A stretch of 64,000 bases of DNA from Verrucomicrobiales bacterium (GCA_018003315.1 JAGNEJ010000008.1:1-64000), one strand, 5' to 3'; shown: positions 16,512 to 26,492, numbered from the stretch's first letter. Numbers and translations are program-made. Notes: a model not told the origin generated them from the letters alone.

Positions 16512-17528
16512 ATGAGCAAAAACCGCCCGCGCAAACCGCCCCGGCCCCGTGACCGTGAACCGGAACTGTTCGCCGATTTGGTGGACGCAAAGCCGGATCG
16601 TCCGCTGCCAGGCAAACCGGACGACGATCTGGTCCTGGATGCAGAGGACCTCCCCGCGGTTGCGGCGGAATCCGGCGCGTCACCGGCAGCGGACGCAGCG
16701 TTCATCGATCCCACACCTGAGCCGGTGGCTGTTCCCGCGGAGATTCCGTCAGAGAATCCGGCCTCTGCGCCGCTTGCGGACAATGACTGGGATTTGAGCG
16801 CCCGTGCAGAACCCGTCCCGCCCGTGGAAAAGCAGCCAGAGTCTGGCGCTGCGGATCAGGACACCGAGTTCGGCACCGAACCGGGCGAAGGTGATCAGCG
16901 CAAGCGCAAGGAGCGTCCCTCGGTGCAGCAGACGGGAAATCCGGTGCTGGATAAGGTTGGAAAAATCGTCGCTTTGGTGCTGCTCCCGGTGCTGTTGATC
17001 GGTGTTTTCTGGATCATTCTGAGCGGGAAGCACGCCAAGGGTGGTTCCTCCATGGCGCGCACACCCCGCATTCCGATGGAAGGGAATCTGCTCACCATTG
17101 TGGAGGCGGATTCCGGCTGGCGCAACCGCACGGAAGCTGACCGCGTGAGTTCGGAAAAAGACGTGTTTACCAAGGAATCGGTTTATCCGCAAAAATTGCC
17201 GGAGGTAAAGCTGAAGGCGGCGGGAACAAAAACCGCCTATCTGCGCATCCTGTTTCTCAATCCGGAGCGCAAGATTGCAGGCGACCCGCGGGTGGTCAAA
17301 CTCGTCAGTGGACGAGTGGAAAGCGCCCCGTCCGGCGTGAAACTGGAGGGAGACGCCTTCACGGTGACCGCGAGCAGCGGGCTGCTGCACGAGGAGCGCC
17401 TGCGCGACTATCTGGCCAGCCGGGAAACCCGCTGGAGCATCGAAGTCAGCGAAAGTTCAGACTACCAGGCAAAAGGCGACGAGTGGAAAACACTTGGGCA
17501 TTTCGCCGTTGCCGACAAGGAACTGTGA
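16512..17528 (+). CDS. Single-span membrane protein of unknown function
   Basis: A 338-residue protein. Residues 1-140 are hydrophilic, low-complexity and rich in Pro, Asp, Glu and Ala, with an N-terminal Arg/Pro cluster. One membrane span (KIVALVLLPVLLIGVFWIIL) lies at about 151-171. The C-terminal 165 residues form an exported domain with alternating strands (GNLLTIVEADSGWRNRTEAD, YLRILFLNPERKIAGDPRVV). The ATG at 16512 begins the polar N-terminus; earlier in-frame codons overlap the divergent ferredoxin gene. It lies 69 nt upstream of the coproheme decarboxylase gene on the same strand. No family was recognised. Confidence 0.75.
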   Translation: MSKNRPRKPPRPRDREPELFADLVDAKPDRPLPGKPDDDLVLDAEDLPAVAAESGASPAADAAFIDPTPEPVAVPAEIPSENPASAPLADNDWDLSARAEPVPPVEKQPESGAADQDTEFGTEPGEGDQRKRKERPSVQQTGNPVLDKVGKIVALVLLPVLLIGVFWIILSGKHAKGGSSMARTPRIPMEGNLLTIVEADSGWRNRTEADRVSSEKDVFTKESVYPQKLPEVKLKAAGTKTAYLRILFLNPERKIAGDPRVVKLVSGRVESAPSGVKLEGDAFTVTASSGLLHEERLRDYLASRETRWSIEVSESSDYQAKGDEWKTLGHFAVADKEL

Positions 17529-17597
17529 GGCGGAGGCCGCGCGCGGCGGGCCAGCCAGTTTCGACCATCCAACAACGACCGACGACAAATTCCCAAC

Positions 17598-18416
17598 GTG
17601 AGCAATCCCCCCCCGCTTCTGCCCCGTGAAGGCTGGCATGTGCAGCACCTGTTTTATCATGTCGAGCAGTCCCAATGGAACCTGCTCAGCGCGGCGGAGC
17701 GCATCCGCGCCAAGACCGACCTGACCCAACTCGTTCAGGAAATCCGGGCCACGCCGGAAACGCAACTGCTCACCTTCAGCGTGCTGACCCCGAGGGCGGA
17801 CCTCGCCTTCATGCTCCTGACACCTGACTTGCAAAAGGCGAATGAATTCGAAAAGCGCCTTTCGCTGTCGCTGGGTCCGGATGTGTTGACGCCGGTTTTT
17901 TGTTATTTGTCGATGACGGAATGGACCGAATACGCCACCCAGCCGGAGGAATACGCCGTGAAGCTGGAAAAGGAAAAGGGACTGCCACCCGGCAGCCCGG
18001 AATTTGAGAGGGAGATGACCACCTTCAAAGAGCACCAGGAAAAATACTACCGCGACCGGCTCTATCCCAACATGCCGGACTGGCCGGTGATGTGCTTCTA
18101 CCCGATGTCGAAACGGCGCACGGATGCCAACAACTGGTATTCCCAGTCCTACGCGGAGCGTCGCCGCCTCATGGGCAGTCATGCGACTACGGGGCGCAAA
18201 TGGCATGGCAAGGTTCGCCAGTTGGTGACCGGTTCCGCAGGCCTGGATGAACATGAGTGGGGCGTCACCCTGTTTTCGCATCACAGTTCGGACATCAAGG
18301 GCATCGTCTATGAAATGCGCTTTGATGAAGTGAGCGCCAAGTATGCGGAGTTCGGTGATTTTTACATCTGCATCCAGCTGCCGCTCGATGAATTGTTCCG
18401 CCGTGTGATGCTGTAA
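17598..18416 (+). CDS. chdC: Coproheme decarboxylase (HemQ/ChdC)
   Basis: A 272-residue member of the chlorite-dismutase superfamily with a GTG start. It turns Fe-coproporphyrin III into heme b by two oxidative decarboxylations, the last step of the coproporphyrin-dependent heme pathway. Diagnostic residues are FYPMSKRR with Tyr168 and Met170, the proximal ligand His195 in GSHATTGRK, and Gln208 in KVRQLVTGSAGLDEHEW. Their spacings (27 from Tyr to His, 40 from Tyr to Gln) equal those of the Listeria enzyme as I remember it (Tyr147, His174, Gln187). Its presence implies the organism makes heme by the coproporphyrin route, as many Verrucomicrobiota do. It is convergent with the large kinase gene. 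Confidence 0.93.
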   Translation: MSNPPPLLPREGWHVQHLFYHVEQSQWNLLSAAERIRAKTDLTQLVQEIRATPETQLLTFSVLTPRADLAFMLLTPDLQKANEFEKRLSLSLGPDVLTPVFCYLSMTEWTEYATQPEEYAVKLEKEKGLPPGSPEFEREMTTFKEHQEKYYRDRLYPNMPDWPVMCFYPMSKRRTDANNWYSQSYAERRRLMGSHATTGRKWHGKVRQLVTGSAGLDEHEWGVTLFSHHSSDIKGIVYEMRFDEVSAKYAEFGDFYICIQLPLDELFRRVML

Positions 18417-18450
18417 ACCCGGCGCCGCGCTTCGGCCCGCTTTCTCCCCC

Positions 18451-21400
18451 CTATTTGATTCTGCGGAGGATCCGAGATGGGCCGCTGAGCGGGGTGAAGG
18501 CGAGGGTTTCCGCCTCGGATCCCGGAGCGAGCAGGCCGATCGTTGCGCCGTAGTTCAGGTACAGCCGGGCCGTCTGGCTTGCGGCATCGCAGACACTCCA
18601 GTGGGACTCCGCGAAAAGTGCGGTACCGACGCTGGCAAAGCGGCCCAATTCGAGAACCGAACCGTCCGGCCACTGCCATTTCCCCAGCATTTTTTCCTCT
18701 GCGTCATGAAGCGGAAGGCGGGATTCTGGCGGTTCGAATTCGACAACAAATCCCGTGGCTTGCGCGGGATTTCGGAAAAAACACCCCTTGGTGGAACCGT
18801 TCATGATCAGGTTGGCATCATAAAGATCCGCCGGCTTATCGACGGGCAGATCCGTCGGAAACGCCTCGCCGGTTGGCCATTGCCAGGGAGAGGCCGCATC
18901 CTTTCGGAAGGCACCCAGCAAAAATCCGTTCGCCCCCATTTTCCAAAATCCCCGCTCGAACGCGTTGCACAGGGCGAGCCATTCTCCCGTGCTGGTCACC
19001 GTCATCAGGTGCCCGCCGAGAAAGGCGGCGAACGCCTCCGCATCCGGGCGGGTCATGGACCATTGCAAGGGCAGCGCTCGCGTGCCAAGCACGTTCCTGG
19101 CATAGGCAAACGGCCCGTGCCGCCCTTCCCGGACCCAGTTGAGCAAGGCCTTCCCTTCGGGCGAGGTGAATCCATAGCCCGGAACGGAGGAATTTCGCGC
19201 AGGTCTGGAAAAGACATTGTCGCCCTCCAGCCAGTCCCGCATCCAGGGCAGCTTGCGGCCTGATTTCAAAAGCGGTTCCAGCCATTTTGCCGCCGCCTCG
19301 CAAGACTGCTCAGCAGCCAGCTTGTCAGCGCTGTGGAGATGGGAGCGGTAAAAGGGAACCGCCCTGATCTGGGTCATCGGCAGAAGCAGCTCGGGCGCGG
19401 CGAAGACATGACCTTCCAGCACCACCGTCTCCAGGGGAAGATCCCGCAGGCATTCGTAATTCGCCATCCGGGTGAAGGAAAGGTCCAGCAACCGCAGCGC
19501 GGGAAAGGATGGCAACGGCACGTCGGGCGGACCGTCGAAGGAACGCCAGCCCAGGCCGCGCAGTGCCGTCCGGTTCAGCGGAGCCAGGGATGGCGCCGGG
19601 CCGCCTCTGCCCTCCAAAATCAGATAGTCCAGAACCATTCCGGTTAGTGGCTCCAGGGACTTGACCGGCCCGGCGAGCACCACGCGGCGCAGCGGCATGC
19701 CGCGCAGAGGTTCCAGATCCAGCGGTTCACCGCCCGCATCACTGCCGGACAGAAATTCCGTCACCGGCAGTCCGGCGAACGCCCGCAAGTCCCGCTTCCC
19801 CCCCACGCGGGAAAGATCCAGCCGGACCACATCGCGGTTGACCACCACCTGCGGCCCGGTCCCGGGTGCGGGGTCGCCCCCCCAATACTGCCGCACCGCT
19901 TCGCGCAGTTTCAAACGCAGCGCCAGCCCCGGCTGCGATTTCAAATCCAGCACCACCCGGAAGCCTAACGTTTCATTGCCGATGTCGTCAAACTGGCATT
20001 CCGAGCGGCGGGAAAGCCGCCACGCCTGCTCGCTGATCCCGCGAAAACTGCAGGATCGCGCGGCATGCTGGCGCAGGTGAAAATGGATCGGATCACAGGT
20101 CCACTCCCGGGCATTGCCACCCAGGTCGCTCAGACCGTTGATTTTGCCGGGAAACGATCCCACGGCAGCGGTGAAGGCATACTCACCCGTGAGGACGTCC
20201 GATGTGGCAAATCCGCGGCCTACGTTTTCGACATCGGACACTACCTGCGTCGAACCGGGTGAAAACCAGTCGCGCTGCTCGCTCCGCTCCCAGGGGTAGT
20301 CGCCATCCTCCCTCCACAGGCCGACGGCCTCACTCCACTCGCGGTCGGTTGGCAGGCGGTATTCCTGGCCGGCCTGGATTTCGCCGGCCGCTTCCGCCTT
20401 TTGAGTCAGCCACTCGCAGAACGCCACCGCGTCCCCCCAGCTGACGCAGACCACCGGATGCGTCGGCTGCTGCGGGAAATACACGGTGTTCCACTGCATG
20501 TTCGGCGCCTGCGCGTCGAGTTCGCGGTATTCCGGGCGGCAGGTGCTGGACTGGTGTCCGGTGTCAGCCACAAATCTTCCGAAGTCCGCCTGCCGCGTTT
20601 CCCAGACGCTGAACAGCACCGAGGGCATACCCGAAATGGACTGAAAGGGCATGCCCAAAAAATTCGTCCGCACTACGGTCGGCGGATGGACAGCGCGCGG
20701 AGACGGAAGCCCGCCCGGCTGCGGGTCGGGCATCAGCCAGGGCAATGCGGCTGCCCCGCCCAGTCCGGCCACGGCTGCCGACCACCGGCCTGCCCGCCGC
20801 CATTTCCACCGCCTGCGCGGCACCGGATGGTCGCGCAGCGTGGATAACTCGCCGGTCATCTCCTTCACAGCGCTGTAGCGCTCGTCAGGTCGGGCACGCA
20901 TCGCCTTGGCCACCACTTTGTCCACGCCCTCATCCACCGGCATCCGATGCGACGGAGGCTCGAATGAGCCCCGCGGCAGTTCGCCCGTGATCATTTCATA
21001 AAGCAGCACCCCGAGGGCATAGATGTCCACGCGGTGGTCCCCTGGAGCGCCATCGCGCTGTTCCGGGGCCATGTAGTCCAGCGTGCCGAAAATCTGCCCC
21101 GTGAGCGTCATCTGCTCCCGGTCTGCCTCACCATCCAGGGGTCTTGCCAGGCCGAAATCCGCGAGTTTTACGATTCCCTTGGAAGAAATCAGCACATTGG
21201 CAGGCTTGATGTCCCGGTGAACGATTCCAGCTTCGTGGGCAAACTGCAGGGCACCGCACAACTGCTGAATGATCTGGAGCGTTTGCAGGAAATTCAATTC
21301 CTCATGATCACCGGCAGCCTTGTGTTTGCGGCTGGACCGCAGCAGCTTCGCCAGGTCCGTGCCCTCCACGTATTCCATCACCAGATACAAATGTCCGGCC

Positions 21401-21804
21401 ACCGTTTCGCCCCTGCCATGAATGCGCACGATGTTCGGATGATCCAACTGCGCCAGCGCCCAGGCTTCGCGGTTGAACCGCTGTTCAAAGTCACTGCGCA
21501 TTCCAAGTTCCGGTGGCAGCAGTTTGACAGCCACCAGGCGCTCCAGATTCCGGTCGCGGCACTTGTAAACCGCCCCCATGCCGCCGCGCCCAAGCAGTTC
21601 CAGCACCTCGTAATCGGGCAGCAGTCCGGACACTTCCTCCAGGGGCGGCGGCATCCAGTCCATGCCAGCCGGCAGCGGCACGGCCTCCTCGAGCGCTGCA
21701 TCCACCAGCGCATTCACATTCAGCCCTTCCAGCAGACTGTTGCGGGTGGTCACCCGGCTGCTCGGCGGTGACTCGAAGGATGGTTCGGCGGGCGGCTCAG
21801 TCAT
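18451..21804 (-). CDS. Ser/Thr protein kinase with sulfatase-modifying-factor (FGE) domain and LRR-like repeats
   Basis: A 1,117-residue protein. The ATG at 21804 has an AGGGA ribosome-binding site six bases upstream, while the frame is open further upstream without such a site. The kinase domain (about 65-325) is complete: glycine loop LGRGGMGAVY, Lys94, HRDIKPAN with Asp198, DFG at 216-218, and an APE motif. A membrane span near 341-358 places the rest outside. Residues 380-620 are an FGE-sulfatase/SUMF1 domain (FSVWETRQADFGRFV, PVVCVSWGDAVAFCEWL, RLPTDREWSEAV, DLGGNAREWTCD). Residues 680-850 contain leucine-rich-repeat-like strands (LEPLRGMPLRRVVLAG). The rest is a second enzyme-like, Trp-rich region. 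It probably senses or binds an external ligand. Confidence 0.92.
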   Translation of the reverse strand: MTEPPAEPSFESPPSSRVTTRNSLLEGLNVNALVDAALEEAVPLPAGMDWMPPPLEEVSGLLPDYEVLELLGRGGMGAVYKCRDRNLERLVAVKLLPPELGMRSDFEQRFNREAWALAQLDHPNIVRIHGRGETVAGHLYLVMEYVEGTDLAKLLRSSRKHKAAGDHEELNFLQTLQIIQQLCGALQFAHEAGIVHRDIKPANVLISSKGIVKLADFGLARPLDGEADREQMTLTGQIFGTLDYMAPEQRDGAPGDHRVDIYALGVLLYEMITGELPRGSFEPPSHRMPVDEGVDKVVAKAMRARPDERYSAVKEMTGELSTLRDHPVPRRRWKWRRAGRWSAAVAGLGGAAALPWLMPDPQPGGLPSPRAVHPPTVVRTNFLGMPFQSISGMPSVLFSVWETRQADFGRFVADTGHQSSTCRPEYRELDAQAPNMQWNTVYFPQQPTHPVVCVSWGDAVAFCEWLTQKAEAAGEIQAGQEYRLPTDREWSEAVGLWREDGDYPWERSEQRDWFSPGSTQVVSDVENVGRGFATSDVLTGEYAFTAAVGSFPGKINGLSDLGGNAREWTCDPIHFHLRQHAARSCSFRGISEQAWRLSRRSECQFDDIGNETLGFRVVLDLKSQPGLALRLKLREAVRQYWGGDPAPGTGPQVVVNRDVVRLDLSRVGGKRDLRAFAGLPVTEFLSGSDAGGEPLDLEPLRGMPLRRVVLAGPVKSLEPLTGMVLDYLILEGRGGPAPSLAPLNRTALRGLGWRSFDGPPDVPLPSFPALRLLDLSFTRMANYECLRDLPLETVVLEGHVFAAPELLLPMTQIRAVPFYRSHLHSADKLAAEQSCEAAAKWLEPLLKSGRKLPWMRDWLEGDNVFSRPARNSSVPGYGFTSPEGKALLNWVREGRHGPFAYARNVLGTRALPLQWSMTRPDAEAFAAFLGGHLMTVTSTGEWLALCNAFERGFWKMGANGFLLGAFRKDAASPWQWPTGEAFPTDLPVDKPADLYDANLIMNGSTKGCFFRNPAQATGFVVEFEPPESRLPLHDAEEKMLGKWQWPDGSVLELGRFASVGTALFAESHWSVCDAASQTARLYLNYGATIGLLAPGSEAETLAFTPLSGPSRILRRIK

Positions 21805-21969
21805 GCAATTTCCCTCACACAACTTCCCAATGGACACTCTTGGCGGTTTGTTGTCCACCATTCCCTTCAGCCGTCCTCCGCATTTCGCCACGCAGCGGGC
21901 CGCAGAGATGCCCGGGAATCTCCGGTTGCACCCGTGCTTCCAACGGTGAAACCTCCCTGCCGACAAATC

Positions 21970-22665
21970 ATGGACGCCCCTGCCACCACCCCCCATCCCC
22001 CTCCCGCCCGGCACAAAACCGTCATCTGGTTCTGTGTCATCATCATGGTCCTGGGGTTGGTTATTTTTTGGAACTATCTCATCAAAATGAAGCGGGATGG
22101 TGCTGCGATGCAGGACCGCCCGCCCTACGCCGGCGAATTGCGCAATAATCTGGAAGCCACCGAGATGTCAGGAAAATCCGTCTCCCTTGACCAGCTCGAC
22201 GGCAAAGTCTGGGTGGCCGGATTCCTCTATACCCTCTGCCCCCGCGGCTGTGCCGGTCTGGCCATGCAAATGCACGACCTGCAGAAAAAATTCTCCGGGG
22301 AACCCCGGTTCCAACTGGTTTCCGTCAGTCTCAACGCGGAATGGGACACTCCGGAACGTCTCCGCGCATGGACCAAAGAGCAGGGATTCAGCGGGGACAA
22401 CTGGTGGTTCCTCACCGGCAATGGTGAGACCCTGCGCGGATACATGAAGGACCAGTTCCACCTCTTCCTGAGTGAGGTTCCACCCGAAAAGCGCACCAAC
22501 GAATTCGACAAATACGACCACAAGCTCGCTTTGGTCCTCGTGGACCACAAACGGCGCATCCGCGGCACCTACGATTTCAGCAGCCCGGACCTCTGGGATC
22601 TGTGGCAGGAAAAACTCGAAAAGGACATCAAAACAGTCCTGGTCGAGGCCGCGCAGGAAAAATAA
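21970..22665 (+). CDS. SCO1/SenC-family copper/thiol protein
   Basis: A 231-residue membrane-anchored thioredoxin-fold protein. A membrane span (VIWFCVIIMVLGLVIFW) at 18-34 is followed by the periplasmic domain. The copper or redox cysteines are Cys90 and Cys94 in TLCPRGC (C-x3-C), with the expected ligand His184 in YDHKLALVLVD. GKVWVAGFLYTLC and FQLVSVSLNAEWDTPERLRAW are family landmarks. SCO proteins metallate the CuA site of cytochrome c oxidase or act as thiol reductases. No cox gene is adjacent here. The ATG at 21970 is chosen because it begins the natural N-terminal cytoplasmic segment. It is divergent from the kinase gene. Confidence 0.92.
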   Translation: MDAPATTPHPPPARHKTVIWFCVIIMVLGLVIFWNYLIKMKRDGAAMQDRPPYAGELRNNLEATEMSGKSVSLDQLDGKVWVAGFLYTLCPRGCAGLAMQMHDLQKKFSGEPRFQLVSVSLNAEWDTPERLRAWTKEQGFSGDNWWFLTGNGETLRGYMKDQFHLFLSEVPPEKRTNEFDKYDHKLALVLVDHKRRIRGTYDFSSPDLWDLWQEKLEKDIKTVLVEAAQEK

Positions 22666-22701
22666 TCCCGCACTGCGGGCGCATCCAACCCAGACACAAA
22701 A

Positions 22702-22732
22702 AACCAGCCCGCCGGAAACCGGTGGGCTGGTT
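22702..22732. terminator. Bidirectional intrinsic terminator between SCO1-like gene and rplS
   Basis: A long stem (AACCAGCCC-G-CCGG, loop AAA, CCGG-T-GGGCTGGTT) with one G-T pair is flanked by an A-rich stretch on the left and TTCTG on the right. It lies between two convergent genes and can end transcription from both sides; the minus-strand T-run is the better one. Confidence 0.85.
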
Positions 22733-22761
22733 CTGAAAATGCGGTGACGGGGCGAGAAATT

Positions 22762-23118
22762 TCAGCTCCGCTGCTGGACCAATTCCTTGACGGTGGTGGC
22801 ATCGCGCCCCACCCGACCGCGGAGATAGTGCAGTTTCGCCCGGCGCACCTTGCCGCGCTTCGTGACCTCCACCTTGGCAACCTTCGGGGAATGCAGGGGC
22901 CATACCCGCTCCACGCCCTCGCCATAGGAAATCTTCCGCACCGTAAACGCCTGGCTCACGCCCACGCCGTTCCGGGCGATCACAATGCCGGCAAAAATCT
23001 GAATCCGCTCCTTGCCGCCTTCCAGCACCCGGGTGTGGACTTTGACCGTGTCGCCTGGGGCGAACGGCGCAACGTCGGTTTTAACCAGCTCTTGATGAAT
23101 TTTTTCCAGCTTGTTCAT
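22762..23118 (-). CDS. rplS: Ribosomal protein L19
   Basis: A 118-residue large-subunit ribosomal protein of normal length. Recognisable segments are PGDTVKVHTRVLEGGKERIQ, FAGIVIARNG, FTVRKISYGEGVERVWP, LHSPKVAKVEV and AKLHYLRGRVGRDA. L19 sits at the interface of the 30S and 50S subunits. The ATG at 23118 gives the usual MNKLEKIHQEL start; an earlier in-frame start would add a non-conserved stretch. It stands alone here, without the rpsP-rimM-trmD genes that often precede it. The 257-nt region upstream must hold its promoter. Confidence 0.97.
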   Translation of the reverse strand: MNKLEKIHQELVKTDVAPFAPGDTVKVHTRVLEGGKERIQIFAGIVIARNGVGVSQAFTVRKISYGEGVERVWPLHSPKVAKVEVTKRGKVRRAKLHYLRGRVGRDATTVKELVQQRS

Positions 23119-23375
23119 GGGAGTCGAATCTTCGTGAAAGGAAGGTTTGGAGACTAAAAACCGGACCATCCGCCAAATTCGGAAGGCCCGGAAAGGGAGG
23201 CGGAATTAAGTCCCCCGCCGTCAAAACGCAACCGCAAATATTTCGCCGCTCCCACCCCGCCGGAAAGGGCACCCCACCGGAAGCCTCCGTGGACCGGTCT
23301 GGTTCAACCGGAGCGGAGCGCCCCCCCGTGGCAGCCGCCACCCATTGGTGCAACGCATAGGGGGGCCTGCGGGGT

Positions 23376-26300
23376 TCACGGCAGGACGAGCACCCGGTAA
23401 AATTTCCGTGAACCGTCCGGATTCTGATCCGTGAAGGATGCTTCCACCGCATCCGCTGTCAGGTTGACGCAGCCGGGGTCATCCTCGTCCGCCCATTCGG
23501 TGAGATTGGTGGAGGACTGGAGGGTGTAGCGTTTTCCGATGACGGTGCTGACGGAAAGCGTCAGGGAATCCCCCGGACTGCGGAAGGCGCTGACAATGCG
23601 CAGGGCCGAGGCGGGATTCAGCGCATCGGTGCCCGCCGCATGCTCCGCGGCATTGCTCTGGCCGTCGCCATCCTCATCTCCGGCAGGGGAAAGCAGCCGC
23701 ATCTGAGTGGTCACCGGTGAGGAGTGGATGCCGGCTGCGGACACCGCACGCAGCGTCACGCTGACCGTCTGCCCGTCCGTGCCGGTTTTTGTCAGGGTCG
23801 GCAGGGACAGCGGCGTGCCATCCGCCAGGTATCCGGTGATCCGGTCATCCGGCCCGGCATTGCGGTCATCCCAGGTGAAGACGGCATGAGGTGCAATGCC
23901 CCAGGCGGGATGCGCGGGCACGGGCGGCGGCGGCGGGGTCACATCGAAGAGTTTCAAATACTGCGCTTCATACGGAGCGCTTGTCCAGCCGGCGCTGGCA
24001 GTCGGCACCCTGGGAATGGAGACAAAGATCCCTCCGGAAAGCACGGCGCTGCCGCTGCGCCCCGCCGCACCCTCCGGCCACAGCCAGGCGTCAGCGCGGG
24101 AGGCATCCTGGGCGGTGTAGGCCGAAAGATTTCTAACATTGTAGTTCCGGTCGCTGCGGATGCCGAGGAGGCTGCCACCGTTCTGGCTGATGCTGACATT
24201 GAAGGTGCCGCTGCGCGCGGCATTGCGGTCGGTGTTGACAAAGGCCAGCACTACATCCGTCCAAGCCGGAGAAGCATTGGCCGTTTCATATTTTGCCACG
24301 GCAAACAGTTCATTGTGTGGCGATCCGGAGGTCTGGTTGAGAAAATACCGGCTGGCAGAGCGCAGGGCGGCACTGGCATTTCGGGCACGGTTGATGGCGG
24401 CATACACGGGGCTGAGCTGGTCCAGCCCGAAATCCGTGTTCGACCACAGCGGCATCAGCGAGTTGTAGGTCTTGAAGTGAGGCACGTATTTGCCCAGGTT
24501 TTTTTCCATCAGGTCGTAGCCGTAGAAATCTGACAGCCCCAGTTCCTGTCCGGGGAAGATCATGGGCACGCCATCGACCGCGGCAAAGACGGCATAGCGC
24601 ACCAGTGCCTGCCAGGGATCATTGTAATTCTGTTCATCATGGCTGGAAGTGTTCAGCAGCAGCAGGCCCTGGCCATACGCGCCGCGGCGGGTTTCCAGGG
24701 CATTGCGCAGATTGCCCGGCAGGGTTTCGCCAGGCTGCAGCGGGGCCTTGGCGGCAAAGAGCAGATTTTCGTTGAGGATGTCAAAGTGACGGTTTGAACG
24801 GTAGGTGACCGCACCGCCATCGAGGCTCTCCGCCATGAAAACGAAGTTCCATTTGAAGCTGCGGGCCACGTTGATGATGTATTCCCAGGCCTGCGGCGGC
24901 ACACCCTGGGCGAAATCGCACCGGATGCCGTCGAGGCCCCGCGCATCCCACGCCTTTCGCACGGCGGCATCCCCGTCGGCGGCGGAGGAATTGCGATTCT
25001 GTGCGGCGGGCCGGGTTTTCTCCAGCCAGTAGGGTGCGTAGCGGGCGAAGTATTTCCATGCGCCCTGGGTGATGCCGTCGAACGATCCGCCGCTGGACCC
25101 ATTGTAGGTTGCGGAGGAGAAATCGAACCAGTCCCCCTCATTCTGATGCGCACCCGCCGTGCCGCTGTTGCGCCACAGGGCCGCGTAACGGCCAAAGAAA
25201 ATGTCCTTTGCGTCCAGCCATTTGTTGAAATCGAAGCGGTCCGGTGCCGGTGCCGGTGATTCGCCCCCGCCGAGCCCGGCCCGCTGCCAGTAGTCATTGG
25301 ATCGGGAAAAAAAGCGCACTTCCCGGCTGTCGATCCGGTCGGTGGACGCCCAGCCTCCACCGGGGTTGCCAGTGCTCGCCAGGAATTGTCCGCCGAAGGG
25401 GCCCAGTTCGACATCCTGCGCCGCATGGTTAAAAGCAGCATCGGGCATCACTCGGATGCCGGCGGCGTCGGCATCAGCCACAAAATTCTGCAGTGCGCTC
25501 ATGGCTTTGGCGCGGTTCGCCGCACTGGAGACATCGGCTTGGCTGTCCACACTGCCGGTGAAATCCGCGGTGAGGCGCGGCTCAACCTCGAAGAAATTTT
25601 TTACGGCATACGGACTGCCCAGGCGGTAGCCGTAATTCACATCCTCTCCCGGCGCTCCCGCATTCCATTTCCAAGTGGTTGCCCCCGCACCGGGGTCGCG
25701 GGCATTGATGTCGGCGGCGCTGAGGTGCCGGTTCTCCCAGCCGTAGGGATGCCACGGCTGGAACCACAGCGTGTTCACCCCCAGCGCCTGGAGGTAGGCC
25801 AGATTAAAGCGATTTGCCGCGCCGGTGCGCAGGGCCCCGGGCCGGTCGCTCAAATCCTGCAGGGTGGACCGCTGCGCCGACCCCGTGCCTGCCGCCTCCA
25901 TGGTCAGGGTGTTGATTTCATAGATCACAAGCTCACGCGCTTCCGCCGGACTAACCGTTATGGCGTGGTCCCGCCGGTTCGCGGCACCGTTGGTGAACCA
26001 CCTCCAGTTGGCATCGCCCGCCACCTTCCAGCGGCCGGTCAGGCGGTAGGCCCCGGTTTTTTGCACCGGCAGCACCAGCACGAACATTCCCGGAGGGTCC
26101 GTGGGGGTCATGGCATATTTTCGATAGTAACAGGAATCGTCGCTCCCAATGATCCCTTCCGTCTGATTCGATTCCATCGCATCCTCGATTCCATTGGCAT
26201 TCCGGTCCGCCGTTGCGAAATCCCGCCGGTTCAGATTCGTCACGATTTCCACTTCTGTCAGGCTGGCATCCCCCGGAGCGAACCGGACCGTCATCGAAAT

Positions 26301-26492
26301 GGAATCGCCCCGGATTTCGTCCACGAACAGCTTGGACGTCGTGTAGTTCGCATTCAGCGTCCCGGTCGTCGGTGTGGCCACCGTCAGCACCGGATCGGCC
26401 GCAGCCGGCAGCAGCGTCAGCCCAGCCACCGCGGTCAGGGAAACAAAGGGGGAAATCATAAAGCAAAATCCGGACTCTGAAGTTGTCCGCAT
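23376..26492 (-). CDS. Secreted GH13 alpha-amylase-family protein
   Basis: A 1,038-residue exported glycoside hydrolase if ATG 26492 is the start. ATG 26456 is an alternative that shortens the signal peptide's n-region. The signal peptide runs through FVSLTAVAGLTLLPAAADP. All four GH13 conserved regions are present: MPDAAFNHA (Asp351, His356), GLDGIRCDFAQ (nucleophile Asp526), FVFMAESLDGG (acid/base Glu555) and NTSSHDEQN (Asp619). An N-terminal beta domain of about 180 residues precedes the barrel. The C-terminus has the D-x-D-x-DG-x-x-N-x-x-EHAAGTD element and an end domain (GKRYTLQSSTNLTEW). It likely cleaves extracellular alpha-glucans; exact specificity is unknown. It is divergent from the MCE gene. 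Confidence 0.93.
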   Translation of the reverse strand: MRTTSESGFCFMISPFVSLTAVAGLTLLPAAADPVLTVATPTTGTLNANYTTSKLFVDEIRGDSISMTVRFAPGDASLTEVEIVTNLNRRDFATADRNANGIEDAMESNQTEGIIGSDDSCYYRKYAMTPTDPPGMFVLVLPVQKTGAYRLTGRWKVAGDANWRWFTNGAANRRDHAITVSPAEARELVIYEINTLTMEAAGTGSAQRSTLQDLSDRPGALRTGAANRFNLAYLQALGVNTLWFQPWHPYGWENRHLSAADINARDPGAGATTWKWNAGAPGEDVNYGYRLGSPYAVKNFFEVEPRLTADFTGSVDSQADVSSAANRAKAMSALQNFVADADAAGIRVMPDAAFNHAAQDVELGPFGGQFLASTGNPGGGWASTDRIDSREVRFFSRSNDYWQRAGLGGGESPAPAPDRFDFNKWLDAKDIFFGRYAALWRNSGTAGAHQNEGDWFDFSSATYNGSSGGSFDGITQGAWKYFARYAPYWLEKTRPAAQNRNSSAADGDAAVRKAWDARGLDGIRCDFAQGVPPQAWEYIINVARSFKWNFVFMAESLDGGAVTYRSNRHFDILNENLLFAAKAPLQPGETLPGNLRNALETRRGAYGQGLLLLNTSSHDEQNYNDPWQALVRYAVFAAVDGVPMIFPGQELGLSDFYGYDLMEKNLGKYVPHFKTYNSLMPLWSNTDFGLDQLSPVYAAINRARNASAALRSASRYFLNQTSGSPHNELFAVAKYETANASPAWTDVVLAFVNTDRNAARSGTFNVSISQNGGSLLGIRSDRNYNVRNLSAYTAQDASRADAWLWPEGAAGRSGSAVLSGGIFVSIPRVPTASAGWTSAPYEAQYLKLFDVTPPPPPVPAHPAWGIAPHAVFTWDDRNAGPDDRITGYLADGTPLSLPTLTKTGTDGQTVSVTLRAVSAAGIHSSPVTTQMRLLSPAGDEDGDGQSNAAEHAAGTDALNPASALRIVSAFRSPGDSLTLSVSTVIGKRYTLQSSTNLTEWADEDDPGCVNLTADAVEASFTDQNPDGSRKFYRVLVLP

